Shown piece by piece: positions 56,615 to 64,000 of a stretch of DNA of 64,000 nt. The notes beneath the pieces are model-generated. The model did no database searches. It had not been told where the DNA came from and saw only the letters and a program-made list of their open reading frames with translations. The stretch's first letter is position 1. Each line of letters opens with the position of its first letter. Source of the stretch: a virus; IMG/VR virus record IMGVR_UViG_3300042924_003518, positions 1 to 64,000 of that record, one strand, 5' to 3'. A program made the translations under genes and the position numbers.

Positions 56615-56829
56615 TGGCTAAGTCACCTAATATAACAACTAAGATTGTTGAAAATGGCATTGAGCGTAATATGACAAATGAAGAATTTGAATCATATAAG
56701 AAAGTAACCCAAGAAGCATCTGTATTAATTCAATCAGAAAAAGATGCTACTGTAGCAAAAGAAATTGCAATTGCTAAACTTGTTGCATTAGGACTAACAG
56801 AGTCTGATCTAAGGGCGGTGAAATTTTAA
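56614..56829 (+). CDS. Small chaperone-like protein
   Basis: 71 aa, helical and charged, overlapping TAATG with the upstream gene. Possibly assembly helper. Unknown. Confidence 0.52.
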   Translation: MAKSPNITTKIVENGIERNMTNEEFESYKKVTQEASVLIQSEKDATVAKEIAIAKLVALGLTESDLRAVKF

Positions 56830-57458
56830 TGGCACATATTAGTTCAGATAGCAAAGTTGCATATATGTATGATGCTGCATCCGAAACTTGGTATGCAATC
56901 GCTGGCGTTGCTAATACAAATGTTCCTTACACTTGGACTCAAGTACATAACTTTGGCGCAGTAGTAACTGTAAATGATGTTATTCGTGCCAAGGCTGGAG
57001 TAAATAGATTTCAAAACCCTAGTTCAAGAAATGCTGTAATTGCATCACCCGTTAAGGGAACTGTTTGTTTTATTGAGCAAACAGATGGTGGAACAGATAT
57101 TAACCAAGTTCAAATTTATAATGGAACTTCTTGGGTTGGTATGTTGGATACTGCCTATCTTGCTACAAAGACTAATGACTATACTTTAGGCCTTGCAGAT
57201 GCAGGACAAACATTATTAATTGATTCTGCTACTGATAGAACAATTACAGTTCCACTGAATTCTTCTGTACCGTTCGCTATAGGGCAGAGACTTGATGTAA
57301 TAAGATTAAATACTGGCAACGTAACTTTTGCTGCTACAGTTGGTGTAACAATTAATAGCAAAAATTCAAACAAGAAAATTGCTGCAAGGTATTCTGGCGC
57401 AACTCTTATCAAAACTGATACGAATACCTGGGTCCTTATTGGCGATTTGATGGCGTAG
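56829..57458 (+). CDS. Structural virion protein
   Basis: 209 aa. Adhesin-like SKVAYMYDAASETWYAIAG and a C-terminal NDYTLGLADAGQTLLIDSAT beta pattern, typical of virion decoration proteins. Overlaps by 1 nt. Confidence 0.58.
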   Translation: MAHISSDSKVAYMYDAASETWYAIAGVANTNVPYTWTQVHNFGAVVTVNDVIRAKAGVNRFQNPSSRNAVIASPVKGTVCFIEQTDGGTDINQVQIYNGTSWVGMLDTAYLATKTNDYTLGLADAGQTLLIDSATDRTITVPLNSSVPFAIGQRLDVIRLNTGNVTFAATVGVTINSKNSNKKIAARYSGATLIKTDTNTWVLIGDLMA

Positions 57459-57465
57459 GTCCGTA

Positions 57466-58866
57466 ATGCTAAGTTCATTATGGCCGTTTTTAGCAAAGGG
57501 AATGGTAAAGGTCCCGCAACTTGTAGGTCTTTTAAAGAACGTAGCAATTACCACAATAACAAACTCAGGGCTTAAGAATGTTGGTGACTCTTCTATAGTT
57601 ACTTCAGATTCACAACTTGATAATAAGGTTGCTTCTCAAGTTCCAGTAGCAGACACATTAGTTGATTATGATACTGATGTAACCTTTGTTTATTATACTT
57701 ATGTTGCCCCTCCATTCTTCCCACCTACATTCCAGTCACCGTTCTTCCCACCTACATTCCAGTCACCGTTCTTCCCACCTACATTCCAGTCACCGTTCTT
57801 CCCACCTACATTCCAGTCACCGTTCTTCCCACCTACATTCCAGTCACCATTCTTCCCACCAACATTTACACCGTTCTTCCCTCCAACGTTCCAGCAAGTA
57901 TTAAATTATTACGGATACTGTGATTTAGCCAATAACCCTGTTGGTCCTTTCTCAACAACATTGTCCTGTGCTGAAGCATATACTATTCAGGAAAACGCAA
58001 ATGGATACCCACCAATTGGATGGGTTTGCGGACCAACAGCACAAAATGGAACTCCAGAATGCACCATTACTCCATTCTTCCCACCATTCTTCCCTCCATT
58101 CTTCCCACCATTCTTTAGTTCAGGAACAACAACATACTACTTCTGCTGCGATGATAATACTGTTGGATCTGTTACTGCTGCAAACTCAACAGAGGCAACT
58201 AATGCTGCTGAGACTTTCTGTTTCACAATAAGTGCATCATTGACTGGCTCTGTTACAACAACTCCGATAACATCTTGCACCACTCCTCCGTTCTTCCCAC
58301 CTACATTTACACCGTTCTTCCCACCAACTTTCCAGTCACCATTCTTCCCACCAACGTTCCAACAGACTACAACAAGTTACTACGGATACTGTGATTTCAA
58401 TAACAATCCAAACGGTCCTTTCTCAACAACATCGTCCTGTGCTGATGCATATGCTGCTCAAGAAAACGCAAACGGATATCCTCCAATTGGATGGGTCTGT
58501 GGTCCTACACAAGCATCAGGAACTCCTACATGTACGGTTAATCCATTCTTCCCTCCGAACTTCCAGGCGCCATTCTTCCCACCAACATTCCAGGCGCCAT
58601 TCTTCCCACCAACATTCCAGGCGCCATTCTTCCCACCAACATTCCAGGCGCCATTCTTCCCACCAACGTTCCAGAGTCCTTTCTTCCCACCAACGTTTAG
58701 TGTTACACCATTCTTCCCACCAACGTTCCAGAGTCCTTTCTTCCCACCAACATTTACAAGTACTTGTACACTAGAATGCGGAAGCCAAGCAGGCGGTGGG
58801 GCAGGATATGACTGTCCACCTTCACTGTACTGTACCTCTACTACATGTGGTAACTGTACATTCTAA
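57466..58866 (+). CDS. PASTA-domain protein with FFPP repeats
   Basis: 466 aa. Residues 14-80 form a PASTA-like domain (VPQLVGLLKNVAITTI ... VASQVPVADTLVD). Then arrays of PFFPPTFQ (about 21 FFPP cores) at 83-143 and beyond, interrupted by two homologous Cys domains (YYGYCD ... GWVCGP) and a third Cys region, ending with a CxxC-rich tail. PASTA domains bind muropeptides, so it may contact the actinobacterial cell wall. Very unusual repeat. Confidence 0.72.
   Translation: MLSSLWPFLAKGMVKVPQLVGLLKNVAITTITNSGLKNVGDSSIVTSDSQLDNKVASQVPVADTLVDYDTDVTFVYYTYVAPPFFPPTFQSPFFPPTFQSPFFPPTFQSPFFPPTFQSPFFPPTFQSPFFPPTFTPFFPPTFQQVLNYYGYCDLANNPVGPFSTTLSCAEAYTIQENANGYPPIGWVCGPTAQNGTPECTITPFFPPFFPPFFPPFFSSGTTTYYFCCDDNTVGSVTAANSTEATNAAETFCFTISASLTGSVTTTPITSCTTPPFFPPTFTPFFPPTFQSPFFPPTFQQTTTSYYGYCDFNNNPNGPFSTTSSCADAYAAQENANGYPPIGWVCGPTQASGTPTCTVNPFFPPNFQAPFFPPTFQAPFFPPTFQAPFFPPTFQAPFFPPTFQSPFFPPTFSVTPFFPPTFQSPFFPPTFTSTCTLECGSQAGGGAGYDCPPSLYCTSTTCGNCTF
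57712..57894 (+). repeat. 27-nt tandem repeat coding PFFPPTFQS
   Basis: Nearly perfect repeats of 27 nt (unit CATTCTTCCCACCTACATTC-like) encoding SPFFPPTFQ. Confidence 0.85.
58543..58757 (+). repeat. Second 27-nt repeat array coding PFFPPTFQA
   Basis: CGCCATTCTTCCCACCAACA-like units encoding APFFPPTFQ about eight times. Confidence 0.8.
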
Positions 58867-58887
58867 TTTATAGATTGAAAAAATAAA

Positions 58888-59127
58888 ATGGAAGAAAAAA
58901 AGTCACCATTAAAAAGATATATAGAAAATCTTGGTGAAACAAGACCTTGGCATTTATTAAATCCAAGCGTAGAAAAAACAACTATAGAAAATGCAAATAA
59001 AAGATATCAAATATGTCTTGGTTGTCCAGAATTAATTCAACTTACAAAACAATGTAAAAAATGTGGATGTTTAATGTATGCGAAAGTTAGTTTAGAAAAA
59101 TCTTCATGCCCAATTAATAAATGGTAA
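58888..59127 (+). CDS. DUF6171-like zinc protein, paralog 2
   Basis: 79 aa: RYQICLGCPEL, then CKKCGCLM and CPINKW, same as gene 49095-49298. Located in the tail module, unlike paralog 1. Confidence 0.68.
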   Translation: MEEKKSPLKRYIENLGETRPWHLLNPSVEKTTIENANKRYQICLGCPELIQLTKQCKKCGCLMYAKVSLEKSSCPINKW

Positions 59128-59131
59128 AAAA

Positions 59132-59175
59132 AAATAGGGCCTGATATAAAAATATTTTATTATCAAGCCCTATTT
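59132..59175. terminator. Bidirectional terminator
   Basis: AAATAGGGC-TGATA ... TATCA-GCCCTATTT hairpin between convergent genes. Confidence 0.8.
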
Positions 59176-59177
59176 AA

Positions 59178-59738
59178 TTAATGTGGAAATTTTGCCATTA
59201 ATTCCCTTGTTCTGGGGGTTATACCTTTCCAGGCACTCCAGTTTTCCCCGCCATTAGACATATGAAATGCAATTTGAGCATTTATGACGGGATTAAACAA
59301 GTCAACATTATGATCTAAGTCATACTTAGTACGACGATCAGGACCAAGCATTCCAAGCATATTTATTTGAAAAATACCATAAGAACTGTCTCCAGTTTCA
59401 TAGTTGCCATTAAATGCAAAAGGTCGACCATTACTTTCTTTTTTAGCAATAGCCCATGCCTCCTTGAGATTTTGACCTTCAAAACCTACTAGTTTCAGTA
59501 GATTTTTTAGATCTTTATCAGATAGAGATGTAGCGTTTTGATATTTTTCTAACTGATCTTCTTTAGCCCTAGAAACACTTTTGGCCACTTGCGTGGCCTC
59601 TATAGTCTCTTCAAGCACGATAGTTTTACTATCTAATCGGTTTTCAGAAGCATTGGCGACATTTGACCAAACGCCAAACATAGCCAATATGCTGAGTGTA
59701 CCAATGATGTTCCTGTTATTATTCATAAAGTTAATCAT
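59178..59738 (-). CDS. Lysozyme/lytic-transglycosylase-like secreted protein
   Basis: 186 aa from ATG 59738 after AAGGAGG. Signal/membrane segment near residues 14-30. Catalytic Glu is probably in AIAKKESNGRPFAFN, then YGIFQIN and NPVINAQIAFHMS, typical of the SLT/goose-lysozyme fold. Promoter TTGACT-18-TATACT. Probably virion-linked or an accessory lysin. Confidence 0.72.
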   Translation of the reverse strand: MINFMNNNRNIIGTLSILAMFGVWSNVANASENRLDSKTIVLEETIEATQVAKSVSRAKEDQLEKYQNATSLSDKDLKNLLKLVGFEGQNLKEAWAIAKKESNGRPFAFNGNYETGDSSYGIFQINMLGMLGPDRRTKYDLDHNVDLFNPVINAQIAFHMSNGGENWSAWKGITPRTRELMAKFPH

Positions 59739-59843
59739 AGTTTCCTCCTTAGAAACGAATGACACCTTTTTAGGGGTGCCATGTTACTTCTTAGTATAAC
59801 ACAATTTAGGGAAGGTAGTCAAATAATGATATAATTATTCTCT

Positions 59844-60359
59844 ATGGCTGAAATAACTAATAACTATGGTCTAACATATCCAGAGGCAACAGACTCTGTA
59901 AATGTGCATAATGATATTAAAAAATTAGCAGATGATGTTGATGATGCGATATCTTCTCTTGATGCTTCAAATGTGCGGGTAAAGGTAATAAATAATTCAG
60001 GATCAACTATAGGTGCAGCAAAACCAGTATATGCTGTAGGTCACACAAATAATAAAACACAGATTGCATTATTTACTTCAGGTCTTTCAGATAATAAACC
60101 TTTTCTTGGTTTGACAAAAACATCATTAGCAGACGGTGCAAGCGGAGAAGTTGTTGTTGCTGGTGTTTTAACAAATGTTAATACAAGTAGTTTTGCTGTA
60201 GGAGAATTATTATATGTAGATTCTTCTGGTGCTCTTACAACTACTGTAAATGGAGGAGCAATTGGAATCGTTGCCGTTGCCAATCCTACAACTGGAGTAA
60301 TCGTTATACAGGCAAAAGGTAATGGAACATGGGGAGCATTGAAGGCTGGATTAGCCTAA
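59844..60359 (+). CDS. Virion decoration-like protein
   Basis: 171 aa. ASNVRVKVINNSGSTIGAAKPVYAVG and GVLTNVNTSSFAVGELLYVDS give repeated beta units, typical of fibre or head decoration. TATAAT 8 nt upstream. Confidence 0.6.
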   Translation: MAEITNNYGLTYPEATDSVNVHNDIKKLADDVDDAISSLDASNVRVKVINNSGSTIGAAKPVYAVGHTNNKTQIALFTSGLSDNKPFLGLTKTSLADGASGEVVVAGVLTNVNTSSFAVGELLYVDSSGALTTTVNGGAIGIVAVANPTTGVIVIQAKGNGTWGALKAGLA

Positions 60360-60376
60360 TATGATATAATCAACAC

Positions 60377-60766
60377 ATGGCTACCTTCCGAAATCAACCC
60401 ACAGACTCTTATGCATTAGGTGCTGCCCCACCAGAAATTCGTTGGACGGTAGTTAGAGGAGACTCTGCAGCATTTAGAGTTTATGTAACCAATGACGTAA
60501 GAGAGCCATTGTACTTAGAGGATTGGGAAATTAAAATGGACATTTATCGTCCATCTACTGACAACATTATTGTTTCATTATCTCCAGAGCCAATTGAATT
60601 TCAAGATACAGAAGGAAGTTTTACAGTTAATCTAACATCTGCACAATCAGAACTTTTAGAGACAGGAGATATCTTTGACATTCAACTCACAGAACTTTTG
60701 TCTGAGGGAAGAGTCTGGACGGTAGCCAAAGGATCAATGGTTATCCTTGAAGATGTAACAGAATGA
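60377..60766 (+). CDS. LtfC-like tail protein, paralog 3, leaderless
   Basis: 129 aa: IRWTVVRGDSAAFRVYV, WEIKMDIYRPS. Leaderless TATAAT at 60365. Structural. Confidence 0.62.
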   Translation: MATFRNQPTDSYALGAAPPEIRWTVVRGDSAAFRVYVTNDVREPLYLEDWEIKMDIYRPSTDNIIVSLSPEPIEFQDTEGSFTVNLTSAQSELLETGDIFDIQLTELLSEGRVWTVAKGSMVILEDVTE

Positions 60767-61011
60767 TTAATCAAAATCTTATACCAGTAAACCAAGAACT
60801 ATTTAACACAACACATAGAAGATCTCACGCACAGATCAAAGAAATAGATAAAAGGTATGTAAGGTTTGATCACATACAACCAAAAGCGAAAATAGAAGAA
60901 GTTCTGCCTTTCCGTGTCCAATTTATTAATGTTGGTGTATTTGGATATTCAAAGAATAATCCACCCCCAATACCCCTTCAAATTATTGGATACAGTAATT
61001 ATATTTTGTAA
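60763..61011 (+). CDS. Small tail-module protein
   Basis: 82 aa overlapping by 4 nt; basic then beta-rich. Not recognised. Confidence 0.52.
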   Translation: MINQNLIPVNQELFNTTHRRSHAQIKEIDKRYVRFDHIQPKAKIEEVLPFRVQFINVGVFGYSKNNPPPIPLQIIGYSNYIL

Positions 61012-61034
61012 CAAAAAGGAGTTATAATATCACC

Positions 61035-61481
61035 ATGGCAAAGATATCCATACCTACACTAAAGACAAAGTTTGAAACTGGGGATCGCCCCACGCAACAA
61101 GATTATGAAGATTTAATTGACTCAGCCTCAGCCCGTTCTACGGACCTTGGCTCAATGGGCAATAATGAAAATACAATTACAGGTATTGAGAATGCCACAG
61201 TAATTGATAACTTTGATGCCACAGAGTGGCGTATGGTTAAGTATATTGTTTCTATTGCTAAGACAACAGCAGGCGACAATAAATTCTATGCAACAGAGTT
61301 GACCATCTTGGTAGACGGTACAAATGTAAACGTCTCTGAATATGGCACAATAGACAATGATGGGAATATTGGCACCATTAGCGTCTCCAGGACTGGAAAT
61401 ACAGTGGCCTTGACGGTTACTCCAGACCCTGCGATTAAGCCAGTCACAGTTCGTTTTGCACGAATTGGACTTAAGGCATAA
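61035..61481 (+). CDS. Virion protein, leaderless
   Basis: 148 aa. The C-terminal NVSEYGTIDNDGNIGTISV resembles the end of the next protein (ITEYAMVGTNGSLGSVSA), a shared beta domain. TATAAT 6 nt upstream. Confidence 0.6.
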   Translation: MAKISIPTLKTKFETGDRPTQQDYEDLIDSASARSTDLGSMGNNENTITGIENATVIDNFDATEWRMVKYIVSIAKTTAGDNKFYATELTILVDGTNVNVSEYGTIDNDGNIGTISVSRTGNTVALTVTPDPAIKPVTVRFARIGLKA

Positions 61482-61497
61482 CTAAGGAGATAATAAA

Positions 61498-63402
61498 ATG
61501 GCAACAGTCGTAAAAGACTTTAAGGTAAAGAATGGTCTGATTGTTGAAGGCACAACAGGTACCATCAACAACCATGACATTCTTACAAAGAAACAAGACG
61601 ATCAAGATTACATCGTCAATTTAATTGGTGGCACAGCCACTTCAGCAAATACCCCAAACACAGTTGTAAAGCGTGATGCTAATGGCAACTTTGCTGCGGG
61701 TACAATTACAGCAAATCTTACAGGTGATGTAACTGGTAATGCAGATACAGCAACAGCACTTGAGACTTCTCGTACAATTTCATTAACTGGAGATGCAACA
61801 GGTTCAGCATCTTTTGATGGCACTGCAAATGCTCAAATTACAGTAACCTTGGATTCATCTTTTGCAACAGATGCAGAAGTTGAAACAGCAAAGAACCAAG
61901 CAATTGCTGCAGCAGAAACATACACAGATGGAGAAATTCAAGACGAAGTTATTGCTCGTGATGCAGCAATTCTTCTTGCTAAGAATGATGCAATTGCAGA
62001 TGCAGCATCAGATGCAACAACAAAAGCAAACGCAGCACTTTCAGATGCTAACGATTACACAGATGCTCGTGAAATTGCAATAACAACCGCATATGAGTTA
62101 TACGCAGACAATGCAGCAACAACTGCAGAAAATAATGCTAAGGCATATGCAGATGGTCTATCTTCTGGTCTTAACTGGAAGGCAGCAGTAAACCTTCTTG
62201 CAACTTCTAACGTAAACGTAGCAGGAGATTTTGTCGGAGCAGTAATCGATGGACATGCACCACTAGATATTAACGATGGTGGATATCGCTTGCTTCTTAC
62301 AGGACAAACAACAGATTCAGAAAATGGTATCTGGGAACTTTCAGTATCAGGTGCAACACTTGTAGCATCTCGTCCAGCAGATGCAGATGCTTTCTCTGAA
62401 TTGGTAGGAGCAGCAGTCTTCGTAATGGAAGGCAACAACTATGCTTCAACAGCATGGGTACAGGCTGATCACTATCTATCATCTTTCGCTGGTCAGGATT
62501 GGACACAGTTCTCAGGTCAAGGTACATACCTTGCTGGTAACGGTTTAACTCTTGATGGTACAACATTTGAAATTGATGAGACTGTAACTGCAACTCGTGC
62601 ATTTGCTTCTGCTGAAGCACTAGATGCAGAAAATGCAGCAAAGGCTTACACAGATACTCGTGAAGGTATAATCACAACTGCATACGAAGGATACGCTGAT
62701 GGCGTAGCCCTTACTGCAGAACAAAATGCTAATATCTACACAGATGGAAAGATTTCTGATGAAGTTTCAGATCGTAATAATGCAATTACAAATGCTATCA
62801 ATGCACTTAGCACAACAGACATCGAAGAAGGTACAAATGAATACTTTACAGATGCTAAGGCTAAGACTTCAGCAGCAGACCTCTTAACTGGTCCTGGAAC
62901 AACCCTTACAAATATCACAATTACAGGTAATGGTTCAGGTCTTGTTATTACCGCAGAAAACGGTGTTGCAGATTCTGATACAGATGATCTTGATGAGGGT
63001 ACAACAAACCTTTACTTCACAGATGCTCGTGCAGTATCTGCTCTTGAAGCAGTTGTTCCAAACTTCACAGCAGTTGAACTCAACTCAGTTGCAAAGCAGG
63101 TAGCAGCAACCGCTTCTATCGCTACAGCAAGCACAAACACAGCAGTTTCATGGTTGAAGGCAGAATATCGTTCTGCTGAATTCCTAGTTAAGATTGCTAA
63201 TGGATCTCATACAGATGTATCCAAGGTTATCTTGACACTAGACACTTCAGACAATGTCGCTATTACAGAATACGCAATGGTTGGAACAAATGGTTCTCTT
63301 GGATCAGTTTCAGCAGATGTTTCTGGCAACGATGTTCGTCTTCGTGTCACAACCGCTAACAACACCTCAACAGTTGCTGTTATCGGAACGCTTTTAGCAT
63401 AA
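61498..63402 (+). CDS. Large tail-fibre protein
   Basis: 634 aa. VVKDFKVKNGLIVEGTTGTI start shared with the following gene, then coiled-coil segments (AAAETYTDGEIQDEVIARD) and repeated DAR...YTD helices, a C-terminal beta domain like that of the previous gene. Higher GC than surrounding genes. Likely receptor-binding fibre. Confidence 0.7.
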   Translation: MATVVKDFKVKNGLIVEGTTGTINNHDILTKKQDDQDYIVNLIGGTATSANTPNTVVKRDANGNFAAGTITANLTGDVTGNADTATALETSRTISLTGDATGSASFDGTANAQITVTLDSSFATDAEVETAKNQAIAAAETYTDGEIQDEVIARDAAILLAKNDAIADAASDATTKANAALSDANDYTDAREIAITTAYELYADNAATTAENNAKAYADGLSSGLNWKAAVNLLATSNVNVAGDFVGAVIDGHAPLDINDGGYRLLLTGQTTDSENGIWELSVSGATLVASRPADADAFSELVGAAVFVMEGNNYASTAWVQADHYLSSFAGQDWTQFSGQGTYLAGNGLTLDGTTFEIDETVTATRAFASAEALDAENAAKAYTDTREGIITTAYEGYADGVALTAEQNANIYTDGKISDEVSDRNNAITNAINALSTTDIEEGTNEYFTDAKAKTSAADLLTGPGTTLTNITITGNGSGLVITAENGVADSDTDDLDEGTTNLYFTDARAVSALEAVVPNFTAVELNSVAKQVAATASIATASTNTAVSWLKAEYRSAEFLVKIANGSHTDVSKVILTLDTSDNVAITEYAMVGTNGSLGSVSADVSGNDVRLRVTTANNTSTVAVIGTLLA

Positions 63403-63431
63403 CAAAATAAATAGAAGAGGGAGTGGTAATC

Positions 63432-63887
63432 TTGGCAACAGTCAACAAGGACTTCAAGGTTAAAAATGGACTTATCGTCACTGGTGGCGGAAGTTTCGGA
63501 GGTACAGTAGATGTAGCAACGCCTACATTAGGTACTCACGCTGCAACTAAGGCATATGTTGACGCATTGTCTGGAGGAATTCCAGTAGGTTCTACCCCTC
63601 CCTCTTCACCTGAAAATGGTGATTTATGGTTTGACACATTAACATCAAGAGTTAATGTTTATTATTCTGGATCATGGCTAACAATGGCAACAATCGATGA
63701 TACATTGAACTTGCCACAACATATTCATGATACAGCAATTGATGGAACAGGACTTATTGTTTCTACCTTCGTAAGTGGAGGTAGTTTTAATGACCCACAA
63801 GGTTCTCCAGTAGATGGTGGATCTTATAATACCAACTCATGGACTATGGTTTATGATGGCGGTAGCCCAGTAGATAACTTCAACTAA
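63432..63887 (+). CDS. Tail-fibre-related protein
   Basis: 151 aa from TTG 63432, chosen because GAGGGAG lies 9 nt upstream and the start VNKDFKVKNGLIV matches the previous fibre. Structural. Confidence 0.6.
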   Translation: MATVNKDFKVKNGLIVTGGGSFGGTVDVATPTLGTHAATKAYVDALSGGIPVGSTPPSSPENGDLWFDTLTSRVNVYYSGSWLTMATIDDTLNLPQHIHDTAIDGTGLIVSTFVSGGSFNDPQGSPVDGGSYNTNSWTMVYDGGSPVDNFN

Positions 63888-63897
63888 AAACTGATGT

Positions 63898-63903
63898 TAT
63901 AAT
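63898..63903 (+). promoter_or_regulatory. -10 element for last gene
   Basis: TATAAT with AAGGAGAG later and ATG 63947. Confidence 0.5.
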
Positions 63904-63946
63904 TAGCACAGAAATAAAACGGTAGAAATACCACAAGGAGAGATAA

Positions 63947-64000
63947 ATGGCAACAAGAATGCAACAGCGCAGAGGAACCGCAGCACAGTGGTCAGGCGCT
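63947..64000 (+). CDS. Tail-fibre protein, N-terminal part (continues outside window)
   Basis: ATRMQQRRGTAAQWSGA, a start typical of phage tail-fibre or tail-spike proteins. Preceded by CACAAGGAGAG. Only 18 residues visible. Confidence 0.6.
   Translation, partial: MATRMQQRRGTAAQWSGA

Noticed and set aside
57712-58757. Tandem 27-nt repeats that could look like a CRISPR array
   Set aside because: They lie in one long open frame, are directly adjacent without unique spacers, and encode PFFPPTFQ; no cas1/cas2 nearby.
1-64000. Prophage or plasmid interpretation
   Set aside because: No integrase, excisionase, partition or conjugation gene and no chromosomal gene block; terminase, lysis and tail modules fit a phage. 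Cannot be excluded from one window.

Overview
This window looks like part of a large, AT-rich, lytic-type double-stranded DNA phage genome that infects an actinobacterium, probably a freshwater planktonic lineage. The phage assignment rests on a complete large terminase, a terminase small-subunit candidate, a phage replication and recombination set, an endolysin with adjacent membrane proteins, LtfC-like and collagen-like tail proteins, and dense, overlapping gene packing. The actinobacterial host is inferred from a WhiB-type regulator, many small families known from actinophages (DUF7455, gp88, an HslV-like Ntn hydrolase, FmdB zinc ribbons), ribosome binding sites of the form AGAAAGGA that match the extreme 3' end of actinobacterial 16S rRNA, and very frequent leaderless promoters. 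I see no integrase, portal or major capsid gene.

Layout. 0-7.2 kb (+): end of DnaE, RecA-like recombinase, nucleases (a PDDEXK-like protein, a Cas4/RecB-like exonuclease, a RuvC-like resolvase) and terminase. 7.2-14 kb (+): exported proteins and lysis genes: an Ala-rich secreted protein, a Pro/Glu-rich surface protein with an apparent ATT start, a lipoprotein, a holin-like protein, a CHAP endolysin, an HslV-like protease and a secreted HExxH metallopeptidase. 14-24.8 kb (+): small zinc proteins, a thermonuclease, WhiB, a kinase-nucleotidyltransferase fusion, a flavin-dependent halogenase, a glycosyltransferase and Hsp20. 25-32.8 kb (mostly -): a tRNA cluster interrupted by a full-length catalase-peroxidase gene (katG), a secreted HIRAN protein, a CDGSH-like Fe-S protein, a glycosyltransferase and a JmjC/cupin-like protein. 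31.4-34.3 kb also holds three Fe(II)/2-oxoglutarate oxygenases.

34.3-35.3 kb is a mostly non-coding region with three helically phased DnaA boxes and arrays of short repeats, the best candidate for a replication origin. 35.3-46.0 kb (-) is an accessory block of about 30 small genes, many with their own promoter, sharing repeated operator-like motifs and a 3'-end hairpin family. A divergent control region at 46.0-46.25 kb separates it from small plus-strand genes that lead to an AdoMet decarboxylase and a glutathione-peroxidase-like gene. 52-64 kb (+) is a tail-fibre and decoration module with three collagen-like proteins, LtfC-like domains, and a PASTA protein carrying about 21 FFPP repeat cores.

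Two themes stand out. The first is oxidative-stress and host-support functions (KatG, GPx-like, CDGSH-like, Hsp20, SpeD). The second is a possible virion-protein modification system: prolyl-hydroxylase-like oxygenases and glycosyltransferases encoded in the same genome as collagen-like and proline-rich tail proteins. At least 15 genes on both strands have a -10 hexamer exactly 6 nt before ATG, so their mRNAs should begin at the start codon.
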